Assembly (NCBI GenBank): GCA_964442365.1
Contig: CAYTZA010000005.1
Coordinates: forward strand, 1-30,170
From: CAYTZA01 sp964442365
Lineage (GTDB): Bacteria; Patescibacteriota; Minisyncoccia; Phycocordibacterales; DAORIS01
Direction: 5' to 3'
Length of the DNA stretch: 30,170 nucleotides
Under the pieces are notes generated by a model that did no database searches, was not told the origin of the DNA, and saw nothing but the letters and a program-made list of their open reading frames with translations. The translations under genes and the position numbers were made by a program. Below are positions 8,425 to 16,010 of this stretch, piece by piece. Numbering within the stretch: the stretch's first letter is position 1; each line of letters starts with the position of its first letter.

Positions 8425-9396
8425 ATGAAAAAGTTTTTCTATTTTTTAATACTATATCTATTTGTGTTAATCCCTGTATACGGACAAGTAAATAGTGATG
8501 TTTCTTCTTTAGTACTTACCGTAAATCCAGAACTTCCTCAAGCTAACCAAACAATTACGGTTAAGTTGGACAGTTTTGCAACAGACCTAAACACTGCAAG
8601 TATTATCTGGTATGTAGATGGTGTAGTAACACCACCAGACGCAACACGAAAAACCATAACCCTAAATTCCGGCCCTTATGGTAAAACAAAAACTATTAGA
8701 GTTGTTGTTGCTGGCTTCGACGGAAGAGTATTTGAAAGAACAATACTAATTGCTCCAGCAGAAATAAGTTTGATTTGGCAAGCAGAAACATATACTCCAC
8801 CTTTTTACAAAGGAAAAGCACTTTTTACCAACAATGCCGACGTAACACTAATTGCTTCTCCTTCAAGTGGATCATACTCAGCAAAAAATTTAATCTTTTC
8901 TTGGACTCGCAATGGTCAGGTAATAGAAAACAGTGGGGGACTAGGTGCTGATAGTGTACGCATATCAAACGGAGGATTACTCGCAAAACCTATGGTTATT
9001 TCTGTAAAAGCAGAATCTTCCGATGGCATGTACCGAGCGTTTAATACTGTAGAACTTAATCCCATACTTCCAACCATAAGAATATACGAAGGTGATACTC
9101 TTCTTGGTGTACGATTTGAACGTGCTTTGCAAAACAACAGATCAGTTGTTGCAAAAGAAACATCTTTACAGCTTTACCCATATTTCTTCTCAACACCAAA
9201 TCGTTTTTTTGATAATCTCTTCATAGAATGGTCTGTTTCCGGACAAACAACCACCAATACACCATCTATCACTATACAAAACAAGCAAGGCTTAACATCA
9301 GCAAACATAAACGCACAAGCTCGTCACAAAAAAAATATACTACAAGCCGCATCTACAGAAACATCGATTACTTTTAGTGAACAAACAAAACCATGA
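8425..9396 (+). CDS. Secreted Ig/PKD-like beta-rich protein
   Basis: The 323-residue protein begins with a clear Sec signal peptide (MKKFFYFLILYLFVLIPVYG, cleavage near G20-Q21). No lipobox cysteine is present, so it is not a lipoprotein. The mature part reads as tandem beta-sandwich modules: LTVNPELPQANQTITVKLDS, SIIWYVDGV, LIFSWTRNGQ and LFIEWSVSGQ are typical Ig/PKD-like strands, each with a Trp on the core strand. There is no C-terminal TM span. It is probably extracytoplasmic and attached to, or an accessory of, the secretion-like apparatus. Its TGA (9394-9396) overlaps the next gene's ATG (9393) as ATGA, indicating translational coupling. The exact family is not recognised. Confidence 0.72.
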   Translation: MKKFFYFLILYLFVLIPVYGQVNSDVSSLVLTVNPELPQANQTITVKLDSFATDLNTASIIWYVDGVVTPPDATRKTITLNSGPYGKTKTIRVVVAGFDGRVFERTILIAPAEISLIWQAETYTPPFYKGKALFTNNADVTLIASPSSGSYSAKNLIFSWTRNGQVIENSGGLGADSVRISNGGLLAKPMVISVKAESSDGMYRAFNTVELNPILPTIRIYEGDTLLGVRFERALQNNRSVVAKETSLQLYPYFFSTPNRFFDNLFIEWSVSGQTTTNTPSITIQNKQGLTSANINAQARHKKNILQAASTETSITFSEQTKP

Positions 9397-10464
9397 AATA
9401 TCTCTTTATTACTTTTTTAATACTCTTCGCACACNNNNNNNNNNNNNNNNNNNNNNNNNNNNNNNNNNNNNNNNNNNNNNNNNNNNNNNNNNNNNNNNNN
9501 NNNNNNNNNNNNNNNNNNNNNNNNNNNNNNNNNNGGTCTTCTTATAATATTTGGATCTTTTCTTTTACTAAGGTCAATCAATCCCGCTTTGGTTAATCTA
9601 AAGTTTGGTCTCAGTGGCGAAGCACTCCAAAAACCAGAGCTTGGAGTTATTGATCCATACAATTTTGGTCTTCCTGGTACATGTACTTACGAAAATGCAA
9701 AAGCTGGTTTCCCCGAAACAAGATTTAGCGAATCAGGTCCCGGAGTATATCTAAGAAAACCAATTAACAGCTGCGTAAATCCGGACAAAAGTCGCTCGAT
9801 TATTTTTGGTTATAGTACAGTTGGATCACCAGGAGACGTCTCGACCGACAATATTAACGCCTGCTGGAAACTAGCTAAGGCAAGTACTATAAACAACTCT
9901 GGCAATACCGAAGAAAACAAAGACCAAACTGGTGTTAGGGATGGTTTATATACATGTATCACTATTTTTGATCAGGAAGGAGTAGACATAACGACACCAA
10001 CATGCACAAACATCACAAAACCTTCATCTCCAGGATTATATATGGTAGAAACAAAACCATGTAAAAATAATGAAGGTAAAGTTCAAACACAAAAAATATA
10101 TGTATCTGCGGGTGAAAACGCTTGCCCGTCAACAACATGGCCGTGCGAAAGATGGGCTAATAGATTTCGTTACATGTCTTATAATTCAAACAGTAAAAAG
10201 TACGAGCCAATAACCCCCGGATACCCCCTTGTATCACAAAGTGAGTGCTCATCAACAGAAAGGAGTTACAGGGCATCTGCCGCGCTCGGAACCCTTACCA
10301 ATAATGTAAAAACAGGGGCGGTTATTGGGACAGTAATACCTGTTGCTGGAACATTAGGGGGAGCGATTGTTGGAACGGTTGTTGGACTTGGCGAAGCCTC
10401 AGTGAACTTAATCGTAACAGACTACGGTTATTGTGAACAAGTTTTTATACAAATACCCGTATAA
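9393..10464 (+). CDS. Cys-rich envelope protein with N-terminal signal and TM span (gapped)
   Basis: I join two pieces. Before the gap, ATG 9393 opens a signal-like MKYLFITFLILFAH. After the gap the frame is open from 9535 and begins with a TM segment, GLLIIFGSFLLLRSINPALV, so the ATG at 9589 is internal. Family memory of CPR loci has proteins with a signal, one or two TM spans ending in an INP motif, then an extracytoplasmic domain. Here that domain has ten cysteines, suggesting disulfides, and a C-terminal glycine-zipper-like stretch (GAVIGTVIPVAGTLGGAIVG). The gap is a 100-N placeholder, so the missing length and frame are unknown, and two separate genes cannot be excluded. A pilin-like or pore role is inference. 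Confidence 0.6.
9435..9534. other. Assembly gap (100 N)
   Basis: Second 100-N placeholder in the locus. It separates the signal-peptide codons starting at 9393 from the TM/Cys-rich body that resumes at 9535. Confidence 0.98.
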
Positions 10465-10469
10465 ATCAA

Positions 10470-11759
10470 ATGACAAAAAAGATATTTATTCTAATATTTC
10501 TACTCATCATAATCGCTCTTGGAGCGCTACTGTATTTTCTTTTGAAAAGTGACGCTCCTGTGGCGCAGACACTAAGAGATTTTGTACCTTTCGGTATAAA
10601 TACTACAAATATAGATAATCAACCATCCGTAACCACTACAGAGCCTCAAGAGCTATTTCCTGAGAACAACACACCAACCAGCATACCAACAGAGCAGGTG
10701 AGTGAAATTCCTCGTTTTAGAAAAATTGCAGACGGACCTGTAGCAGGATTTACTATAATCAACACACCCATAACAGAAACAGTCGAAGGAAAGAAAGTAA
10801 CAAAAAATCGTACAGCTATACGATATGCAGAAAGAGCAACAGGGCATGTATTTCAAACTTTCACAGACAGCCTCAGTACAAATCGTTTGACCAATACTAC
10901 TCTAGTGCGTATACAAGAAGCTTTATTTACCAACAACGGCAATACCGTGATCTTACGAAGCCTCGATGAAACCGATAGAATCAAAACATATCTCGGAGAC
11001 ATCGTCGCAAATACAAGTACGTCAACAGATACAGCCATAGGTTCACTTCGAGGTGATTATATTGATGACAATATTTCTTTTATAAGTGTATCTCCTGATA
11101 CACAATCAATCTTTGTACTTCGTAAAAATACTTCAGGAGCAACAGGATTTACTGCAGATGCTAAAGCGGGGAAGAGTAAATTAATCTTCTCTTCAAAAAT
11201 CAGTGAGTGGGTTCCTCAATGGACAAATAAAGACAACATACTCCTAACCACAAGCGCTTCTGGTGGAGTACCAGGCCTATCCATAACTCTAAACAGTACA
11301 ACGGGCGCACAAAACAGAATTATGTCTGGTGTTAACGGTCTTACTTCTCTTTTAAACTATTCCGGAACGAGACTTTTGTATTCATCTTCAAATACTACCG
11401 GTGGAATTTCTCTTTTTGCGTACAATACTAAAACAGGAACCTCAACAACCATGACAAGAGGCACTCTTCCAGAGAAGTGTGTTTGGTCACGCAAACAAGA
11501 ATCAACTGCATATTGTTTTATATCTCAAGGAATACAAAGTGGTCTATATCCCGACGAATGGTATCAGGGAGCAAAAGGTTTTATTGATACTATATGGCAG
11601 ATAAATACAGAAACAAATACTCCTGTTATTCTATTTCAACCAACATCAGCTCAAATTGCTGTTGATGCCATACATCCAGCACTAAACACAAACGAGGATC
11701 ATATATTCTTTATAGATAAGATATCAGGATCTTTGTGGTCATACCGACTCACTAACTAA
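10470..11759 (+). CDS. Membrane-anchored extracytoplasmic protein, possible beta-propeller
   Basis: The 429-residue protein has one N-terminal TM anchor (about residues 5-24, FILIFLLIIIALGALLYFLL), a Thr/Pro-rich stalk, then a long exported domain. Within that domain, short repeated units of the form SxDxxxIxxLR or TxTGxxxxI (for example SVSPDTQSIFVLRKNTS, GTRLLYSSSNTTGGISLFAYN, HIFFIDKISGSLWSYRL) look like blades of a WD40/TolB-type propeller; this is pattern reading, not a confirmed fold. ATG 10470 is 5 nt after the previous stop. It is the last gene of the + strand locus; its TAA (11757-11759) directly abuts the stop codon of convergent yidC at 11760 with no intergenic base. A structural surface role is inferred. 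Confidence 0.68.
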   Translation: MTKKIFILIFLLIIIALGALLYFLLKSDAPVAQTLRDFVPFGINTTNIDNQPSVTTTEPQELFPENNTPTSIPTEQVSEIPRFRKIADGPVAGFTIINTPITETVEGKKVTKNRTAIRYAERATGHVFQTFTDSLSTNRLTNTTLVRIQEALFTNNGNTVILRSLDETDRIKTYLGDIVANTSTSTDTAIGSLRGDYIDDNISFISVSPDTQSIFVLRKNTSGATGFTADAKAGKSKLIFSSKISEWVPQWTNKDNILLTTSASGGVPGLSITLNSTTGAQNRIMSGVNGLTSLLNYSGTRLLYSSSNTTGGISLFAYNTKTGTSTTMTRGTLPEKCVWSRKQESTAYCFISQGIQSGLYPDEWYQGAKGFIDTIWQINTETNTPVILFQPTSAQIAVDAIHPALNTNEDHIFFIDKISGSLWSYRLTN

Positions 11760-12497
11760 TTATTTGTGGAGATTGTTAAGATATTTACGATCTTCACGTA
11801 AAAATATCTCTTGAACGATAGTAAACATATTACTTGTAATCCAGTAGAGAGCAATAACAGCTGGTAAGTTAAAAGTGATGAAGAAAACTATAACAGGGAA
11901 GATATACTTCATCTGCATACTCATACTGCGAGCAAAATCGTGCTGAAACGAAGGAGCATCTCCAGCTTTCTTAGCTTGAACAGGTATAGGTTGTAACCAG
12001 GCTTGAATAAACTGAGTTATAGCAGTGATTGCTGCGAGATAGTGATTCTTAACCAAAATATCGAAGAAACCTAGGAATATCGTGTGTACTGAGTCAGGAA
12101 CAGAGACAAAAGAATACAAAATACTTGTATCTATAGTAGAAACCGCACCACTACTGAAGATATGGTACAAAGAAAACACAATTGGAATCTGAATAAGAAT
12201 AACAACAAAACTAGAAAAAGGATTTATGCCACGAGCTTTATATAGCTCCATAGTCTTCTTGGCAAGTGTCGCCTGATCATCCGTATATTGTTCCTTTAAT
12301 TTTTTAATTTCAGGCTCTATCTCTTTCATTTGTATTTGGGAACGTAGAGCTTTCTTTGAAAGAGGGAAGAGGGCTAGTTTTACAATACAAGTCAGCAATA
12401 CAACTGCCAAACCAGCATCAATACCTGGTATAGAAAGAAAAACTACAAAAATATTGTAGAGGGGTGTGTAAAAAATTGTCTTTAAAATAGTAAGCAT
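11760..12497 (-). CDS. yidC: YidC/Oxa1 membrane protein insertase
   Basis: The 245-residue protein matches the conserved core of YidC/Oxa1 and lacks the large periplasmic domain of the E. coli protein, as in Gram-positive and CPR forms. TM spans are visible near residues 12-45 (including GLAVVLLTCIVKLALFPLS, with the conserved cytosol-facing Arg replaced by Lys in that span), 92-115 (FVVILIQIPIVFSLYHI), 140-165 and 195-230 (FPVIVFFITFNLPAVIALYW). A charged coiled-coil-like cytoplasmic loop (about 55-85, MKEIEPEIKKLKEQYTDD) follows the first core span, as the family requires. It inserts membrane proteins and likely serves the adjacent envelope genes. The start ATG 12497 lies 2 nt after the rnpA stop, with no Shine-Dalgarno sequence; reinitiation is likely. 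Confidence 0.95.
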   Translation of the reverse strand: MLTILKTIFYTPLYNIFVVFLSIPGIDAGLAVVLLTCIVKLALFPLSKKALRSQIQMKEIEPEIKKLKEQYTDDQATLAKKTMELYKARGINPFSSFVVILIQIPIVFSLYHIFSSGAVSTIDTSILYSFVSVPDSVHTIFLGFFDILVKNHYLAAITAITQFIQAWLQPIPVQAKKAGDAPSFQHDFARSMSMQMKYIFPVIVFFITFNLPAVIALYWITSNMFTIVQEIFLREDRKYLNNLHK

Positions 12498-12499
12498 CG

Positions 12500-12838
12500 C
12501 TAGATTGTAGCTTTTTTAAGTATAAAGTCTATCTCTTTTTCCAATTCTTTAAAAGTCATACTAAGTGCCGGCTTACGCACCATAAAGATATAAAAGGCTG
12601 GTTTGAGAGATTGTTTTTGTATATAAGGAGATAGAATTGTATAAACAATCCTTCTCATGTAATTTCTTCGTACCGCTTTTGTTTCAATCTTTTTTGATAC
12701 AACCACAGCACATTGAGGGTTTTTTAATGCCTCTTCGTGAATAATTTTTAAAGTAAATACAGGCGAAGAAAAAAGCTTACCTTTTTCAAAGATACGATCA
12801 AAATCCCCTTTGTTTATACGGTTTTTACTAGAAAGCAT
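12500..12838 (-). CDS. rnpA: Ribonuclease P protein component
   Basis: The 112-residue basic protein binds RNase P RNA and assists 5' maturation of tRNA precursors. The signature is visible: CAVVVSKKIETKAVRRNYMRR at about 43-63 corresponds to the conserved KxxxAVxRNxxxR helix, preceded by an FSSPVFTLKI strand. It sits between rpmH and yidC, the classic bacterial order. The start ATG 12838 follows the rpmH stop by 2 nt within the string CTAGCGATGCTT, the same string found at the rnpA-yidC junction, so all three genes are probably one transcript with coupled translation. Length is near the family norm. Confidence 0.94.
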   Translation of the reverse strand: MLSSKNRINKGDFDRIFEKGKLFSSPVFTLKIIHEEALKNPQCAVVVSKKIETKAVRRNYMRRIVYTILSPYIQKQSLKPAFYIFMVRKPALSMTFKELEKEIDFILKKATI

Positions 12839-12840
12839 CG

Positions 12841-12975
12841 CTAGACAGCGAGACGAGCACGACCCTTCAAACGACGACGTTTGATAACGTTTTTACCCGC
12901 TTTTGATCTCTGGCGAACAAGGAAGCCGTGGACCTTTTTTCTTTTTCCTTTTTTAGGTTTGTATGTAAATGACAT
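12841..12975 (-). CDS. rpmH: 50S ribosomal protein L34
   Basis: A short 44-residue gene. On the minus strand, ATG at 12975 opens MSFTYKPKKGKRKKVHGF and continues to a TAG at 12841. The YKPKKxKRKKxHGF opening, QRSKAGKNVIKRRRLKGR centre and extreme Arg/Lys content are diagnostic of L34, a component of the large ribosomal subunit. It heads the rpmH-rnpA-yidC operon, divergent from dnaA across a 93-nt spacer, the canonical origin-proximal arrangement. No Shine-Dalgarno sequence is evident upstream. Confidence 0.96.
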   Translation of the reverse strand: MSFTYKPKKGKRKKVHGFLVRQRSKAGKNVIKRRRLKGRARLAV

Positions 12976-12989
12976 ATGTTATTAACAGG

Positions 12990-12998
12990 TTGTTCACA
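12990..12998 (+). promoter_or_regulatory. Candidate DnaA box in rpmH-dnaA spacer
   Basis: TTGTTCACA differs from TTATNCACA at one position. It lies just downstream of the rpmH -10 box, in the leader of that transcript, so DnaA binding there could influence the rpmH operon or dnaA. A single box is weak evidence. Confidence 0.4.
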
Positions 12999-12999
12999 C

Positions 13000-13029
13000 A
13001 TTATAAACATATAAATGAAACTTTAACAA
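13000..13029 (-). promoter_or_regulatory. rpmH operon promoter
   Basis: Minus strand: TTGTTA (13029-13024) and a perfect TATAAT (13005-13000) with an 18-bp spacer, giving a leader of about 17-18 nt before ATG 12975. It is divergent from the dnaA promoter. Confidence 0.6.
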
Positions 13030-13052
13030 GTTCTCTATTCTAAAGCGAGGTA

Positions 13053-13058
13053 TATAAT
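13053..13058 (+). promoter_or_regulatory. dnaA promoter -10
   Basis: A perfect TATAAT ends 10 nt before ATG 13069, implying a transcript with only a few leader bases. The -35 is not convincing. No Shine-Dalgarno sequence precedes the start. Confidence 0.55.
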
Positions 13059-13068
13059 AGTTAAATAT

Positions 13069-14412
13069 ATGGATGAACATGTACAACTATGGCAAAGCGT
13101 TCTTGGAGAAATCGGACCGATCTCAACCGGTCACAATATGCTTTTCAAAGGAACAACGATCGTTAAACTCGAAGACGGTATTGTTCACGTATCAGTTCCT
13201 AACCTTTTTGTTAAAGATTGGATATACGACAAGATGCATAAAACCCTTCTTAAACTACTACGAGAAAGATCAGATAGTATAAGGGGTATATCATATGTTA
13301 TTTCCAATACTTCAACACAAAAAAAGGTTGCTGTTCAGCGCCATGAGAAACAGGGAACTGTTGAACTACCTTTACAGGATTACTATGTAAATAAAGACGA
13401 TAATCTTAATCCGCGCTATACATTTGATTCTTTTGTTGTTGGACCTTTCAACGAACTTGCGCACGTAGCAGCTCAAGCTGTTATAGAAAAACCTGGCACA
13501 GCATACAACCCACTCTTTATATATGGTGATACAGGAAGAGGTAAGACACACCTCATACAGGCCGTTGGAAACCAGATGAAAAAGCAGTATCCAAATAAAA
13601 AAGTCTACTATATAACTTCGGAAAAGTTTGCTGTTGATTATATGAACTCGATACAAAACCAAAGAGTCAATCAGTTCAAAGAAAAATATCGAGTATACGA
13701 CGTTATTATTATGGATGATATTCAATTTTTCTCTAATAAAGAAAAATCTCAAGAAGAATTGTTTCATCTTTTTAATTACCTTTACGACAATAATAAACAA
13801 ATCATCTTTTCTTCAGATAAACACCCACACTATATTCAAAACCTTGAAGAACGTCTTAAATCTAGGTTCAATGCGGGCATGATTGTTGATATTCCAGCCC
13901 CAGACCACGAATCACGAGCGGCGATTATTCGTGCAAAAACACAACAGCACAATCTTGATTTACACGTTGATATTATTGACTTTCTTGCTCAAACCATCGA
14001 AAGTAACATCCGAGAAATTGAAGGTGTTATCAACTCAATAATCATGAATACTCAGATTAAAAATCGTCCTTTGGCTATTCATGAGATAAAAGCAATAATC
14101 AAAGGTTCTGGAAAACCAAAAAAGAATATTTCTGCTAAAGAAGTCATAAAAACTATTTCACAATTTTATGATGTAGAAGAAAAAAGTATATATGAAAAAA
14201 GTCGTAAAAAAGAAGTGGTGCGTCCTCGTCAAGTAATCATGTATATTCTTCGAGAGGATTTTGATGCCTCATATCCTTCAATAGGAGAGAAGCTTGGAGG
14301 AAGAGATCACACAACTGTGATACATTCGTGTGAAAAAATTAAACATGATATGAAAGAAAGTCCTTCCTTAATGGAAGAAATAGAAAGGATTAGAGCAATG
14401 TTGCAATGTTGA
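13069..14412 (+). CDS. dnaA: Chromosomal replication initiator DnaA
   Basis: At 447 residues it has full family length. Domain I (about 1-85) starts with LWQSVLGEIG; a linker follows to ~115; the AAA+ domain III begins near NPRYTFDSFVVG. Walker A is GDTGRGKTH (153-161) and Walker B is VIIMDDIQFF (about 212-221). FSSDKHPHYIQNLEERLKSRF holds the sensor/arginine region. Domain IV carries the DnaA signature GGRDHTTVIHSCEKI (410-424), which reads DnaA boxes. It opens the origin for replication. It is divergent from rpmH and followed by a box-bearing spacer and dnaN, so the chromosomal origin is expected here. Ends with TGA, consistent with code 11. Confidence 0.98.
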   Translation: MDEHVQLWQSVLGEIGPISTGHNMLFKGTTIVKLEDGIVHVSVPNLFVKDWIYDKMHKTLLKLLRERSDSIRGISYVISNTSTQKKVAVQRHEKQGTVELPLQDYYVNKDDNLNPRYTFDSFVVGPFNELAHVAAQAVIEKPGTAYNPLFIYGDTGRGKTHLIQAVGNQMKKQYPNKKVYYITSEKFAVDYMNSIQNQRVNQFKEKYRVYDVIIMDDIQFFSNKEKSQEELFHLFNYLYDNNKQIIFSSDKHPHYIQNLEERLKSRFNAGMIVDIPAPDHESRAAIIRAKTQQHNLDLHVDIIDFLAQTIESNIREIEGVINSIIMNTQIKNRPLAIHEIKAIIKGSGKPKKNISAKEVIKTISQFYDVEEKSIYEKSRKKEVVRPRQVIMYILREDFDASYPSIGEKLGGRDHTTVIHSCEKIKHDMKESPSLMEEIERIRAMLQC

Positions 14413-14658
14413 GAACCTGTTGAAAAGTATGTGGGAAACTATGTGGAAAACATCTGGATTAAAAAGAATTATATGTTAATAACTAACCTTAAAAATATTT
14501 TTTCCCGACTTATTAACATTTCATCAAACGTTATACACAAGAAGTTCTTTTTTAAAATCACCAAAAACCCAACAGACATAAAGATATTTCAAAGTTATCC
14601 ACTTTTCCACAGGACTAATAGTAATATATAAGATAATTAATATAAGAAGAGAAATACC
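14413..14658. other. Probable oriC between dnaA and dnaN
   Basis: This 246-nt AT-rich spacer holds a cluster of DnaA-box-like sites. TTATACACA (14531-14539) is a perfect TTATNCACA. TTATCCACT (14595-14603) and the adjoining TTTTCCACA (14603-14611) each have one mismatch. On the minus strand TTTTCCACA (14450-14442) has one and TTTCCCACA (14438-14430) has two. Between them, 14461-14520 is strongly AT-rich, a plausible unwinding element. Candidate dnaN -10 boxes (TATAAG 14627-14632, GATAAT 14632-14637) lie at the 3' end. The boxes on the left face left and those on the right face right, flanking the AT-rich core. A 66-codon frame at 14431-14631 is judged non-coding. Confidence 0.72.
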
Positions 14659-15756
14659 ATGAAGATAGAATGCTCAAAAGAACAACTTGCACAAGCTCTA
14701 AATAAAATAGATCGTATTGCTGGAAAAAATAATTTATTACCAATTCTTACTTGTGTACTGTTTGATGCGACAGCAGATAAACTTTTACTACGTGCTACAA
14801 ACCTTGAAATTGCCCTTGAGATAGCTCTACCTGCCAAGTTGCATGAGAAGGGTATCGTGGCTGTTCCGGCACATGCTATAACGTCGTATATCGCCACTTT
14901 AGATAAAGAAAAAAATATAACCATAGAAGTACGTTCTGGTAATATTTATATTTCTTCATCTTTAAACAATACAACGATCAAAGCGCAGTCTCATGAAGAT
15001 TTTCCTACTATACCTTCGATAGAGGAACCAATATCTTTTTCTATTAAATCATCGATATTTAGTGAAGGTATAAAATCAGTTGCTTATAGTGCAGGACAAT
15101 CAAGTATGAAACCCGAATTATCAAGTGTGTATATTTATAGCCATAATAATCAATTAGTCTTTGTTGCTACTGATTCTTTTAGACTTGCTGAAAAGAAAAT
15201 ATCATTTAAAACTTCAAACAATGATTGGAATACACTTATTCCGGTTAAAAATATACAAGATATCGTTAGAATTCTTGATGATATTGATTCTGATGTCGAG
15301 ATAATGATTACTAAACATCAAATTGTGATGAGGACAGCATCTCTCTATCTTACTTCTCGTGTAGTAGAGGGATCTTTTCCTGATTATCAACAAATCATAC
15401 CAAAAGATTCAAAAACAGAAGTAACAGTATTAAAACAAGATGTACTGAAAGCTTTTAAAGTTGCAACAATTTTTTCTGATAAATTTAATAAGTTAAATGT
15501 AAAAGCGATTCCTTCAGATAAAAAGGTGTATATAAAAACAAGCAATAGTGATATTGGAGAGACTATTACAGAACTTCCGGCAACACTTACTGGTGAAGAA
15601 ATAGATATTAATTTTAATTATAAATATATTTCTGAATGTATTCAGTCAATAGGGTCAGCGAGTATTATATTTCAGTTTGGTAGTGTTGGAAAACTAGTAA
15701 TCCGTGGTGTGGGTGATAATTCGTTTATGTATCTCGTAATGCCAATGAATCGTTAA
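14659..15756 (+). CDS. dnaN: DNA polymerase III beta sliding clamp
   Basis: The 365-residue clamp has the usual three-domain length. The N-terminus reads MKIECSKEQLAQALNKIDRI, with an LPILTCVLFDATADKLLLRATNLE core strand pattern. The middle domain includes VFVATDSFRLAEKK, matching the conserved TDGHRLA-type motif with Ser-Phe in place of Gly-His. The C-terminus ends FMYLVMPMNR, the conserved MPMR-like tail that helps form the protein-binding pocket. As a ring around DNA it tethers polymerases. It follows the putative origin; the next small gene starts 2 nt after its stop. The leader contains AAGAAGAG, a weak ribosome-binding candidate. Confidence 0.97.
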   Translation: MKIECSKEQLAQALNKIDRIAGKNNLLPILTCVLFDATADKLLLRATNLEIALEIALPAKLHEKGIVAVPAHAITSYIATLDKEKNITIEVRSGNIYISSSLNNTTIKAQSHEDFPTIPSIEEPISFSIKSSIFSEGIKSVAYSAGQSSMKPELSSVYIYSHNNQLVFVATDSFRLAEKKISFKTSNNDWNTLIPVKNIQDIVRILDDIDSDVEIMITKHQIVMRTASLYLTSRVVEGSFPDYQQIIPKDSKTEVTVLKQDVLKAFKVATIFSDKFNKLNVKAIPSDKKVYIKTSNSDIGETITELPATLTGEEIDINFNYKYISECIQSIGSASIIFQFGSVGKLVIRGVGDNSFMYLVMPMNR

Positions 15757-15758
15757 AT

Positions 15759-16010
15759 ATGAATAAACTAGCTGAATATTTAAAGAAGTTTTCCAGTATT
15801 ATCAATTCTGGTTCAGAAAAAAAGAAGGCTCTTATTGTAGAAATTAAAAATCATATAGGAATTGAACTTCAGAAAGATTGTGTAGAGATTAAAAATAATC
15901 AAGCCTATATCGTATGTAGTCCTATTACTAAAAATACTATTTTTATTAAAAAACGTTTAATTTTACAGTCTCTTGAACAAAGAGGTTTTCATATTTCCGA
16001 ACTTCGTTAG
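15759..16010 (+). CDS. Small basic protein downstream of dnaN, possible DciA/DUF721-like
   Basis: An 83-residue gene 2 nt downstream of dnaN. The sequence (MNKLAEYLKKFSSIINSG at the start; DCVEIKNNQAYIVCSPITKNTIFIKKRLILQSL in the second half, with IKNNQAYIVCS as a strand pair) has the KH-like alternation and the LxxxxILxxLxxRGxxIxxLR ending seen in DUF721/DciA proteins. In some bacteria a DUF721 gene lies in the dnaA-dnaN neighbourhood, and DciA is the ancestral replicative-helicase loader. Position and pattern therefore suggest a minimal helicase-loading factor, but similarity is weak and it may be another small nucleic-acid-binding protein. Its TAG overlaps the convergent PBP stop codon. 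Confidence 0.5.
   Translation: MNKLAEYLKKFSSIINSGSEKKKALIVEIKNHIGIELQKDCVEIKNNQAYIVCSPITKNTIFIKKRLILQSLEQRGFHISELR

Noticed and set aside
14431..14631. 66-codon frame in the dnaA-dnaN spacer
   Set aside because: Lies in the AT-rich origin, is dominated by Asn/Ile/Lys/Phe codons expected from base composition, and has no start signal.
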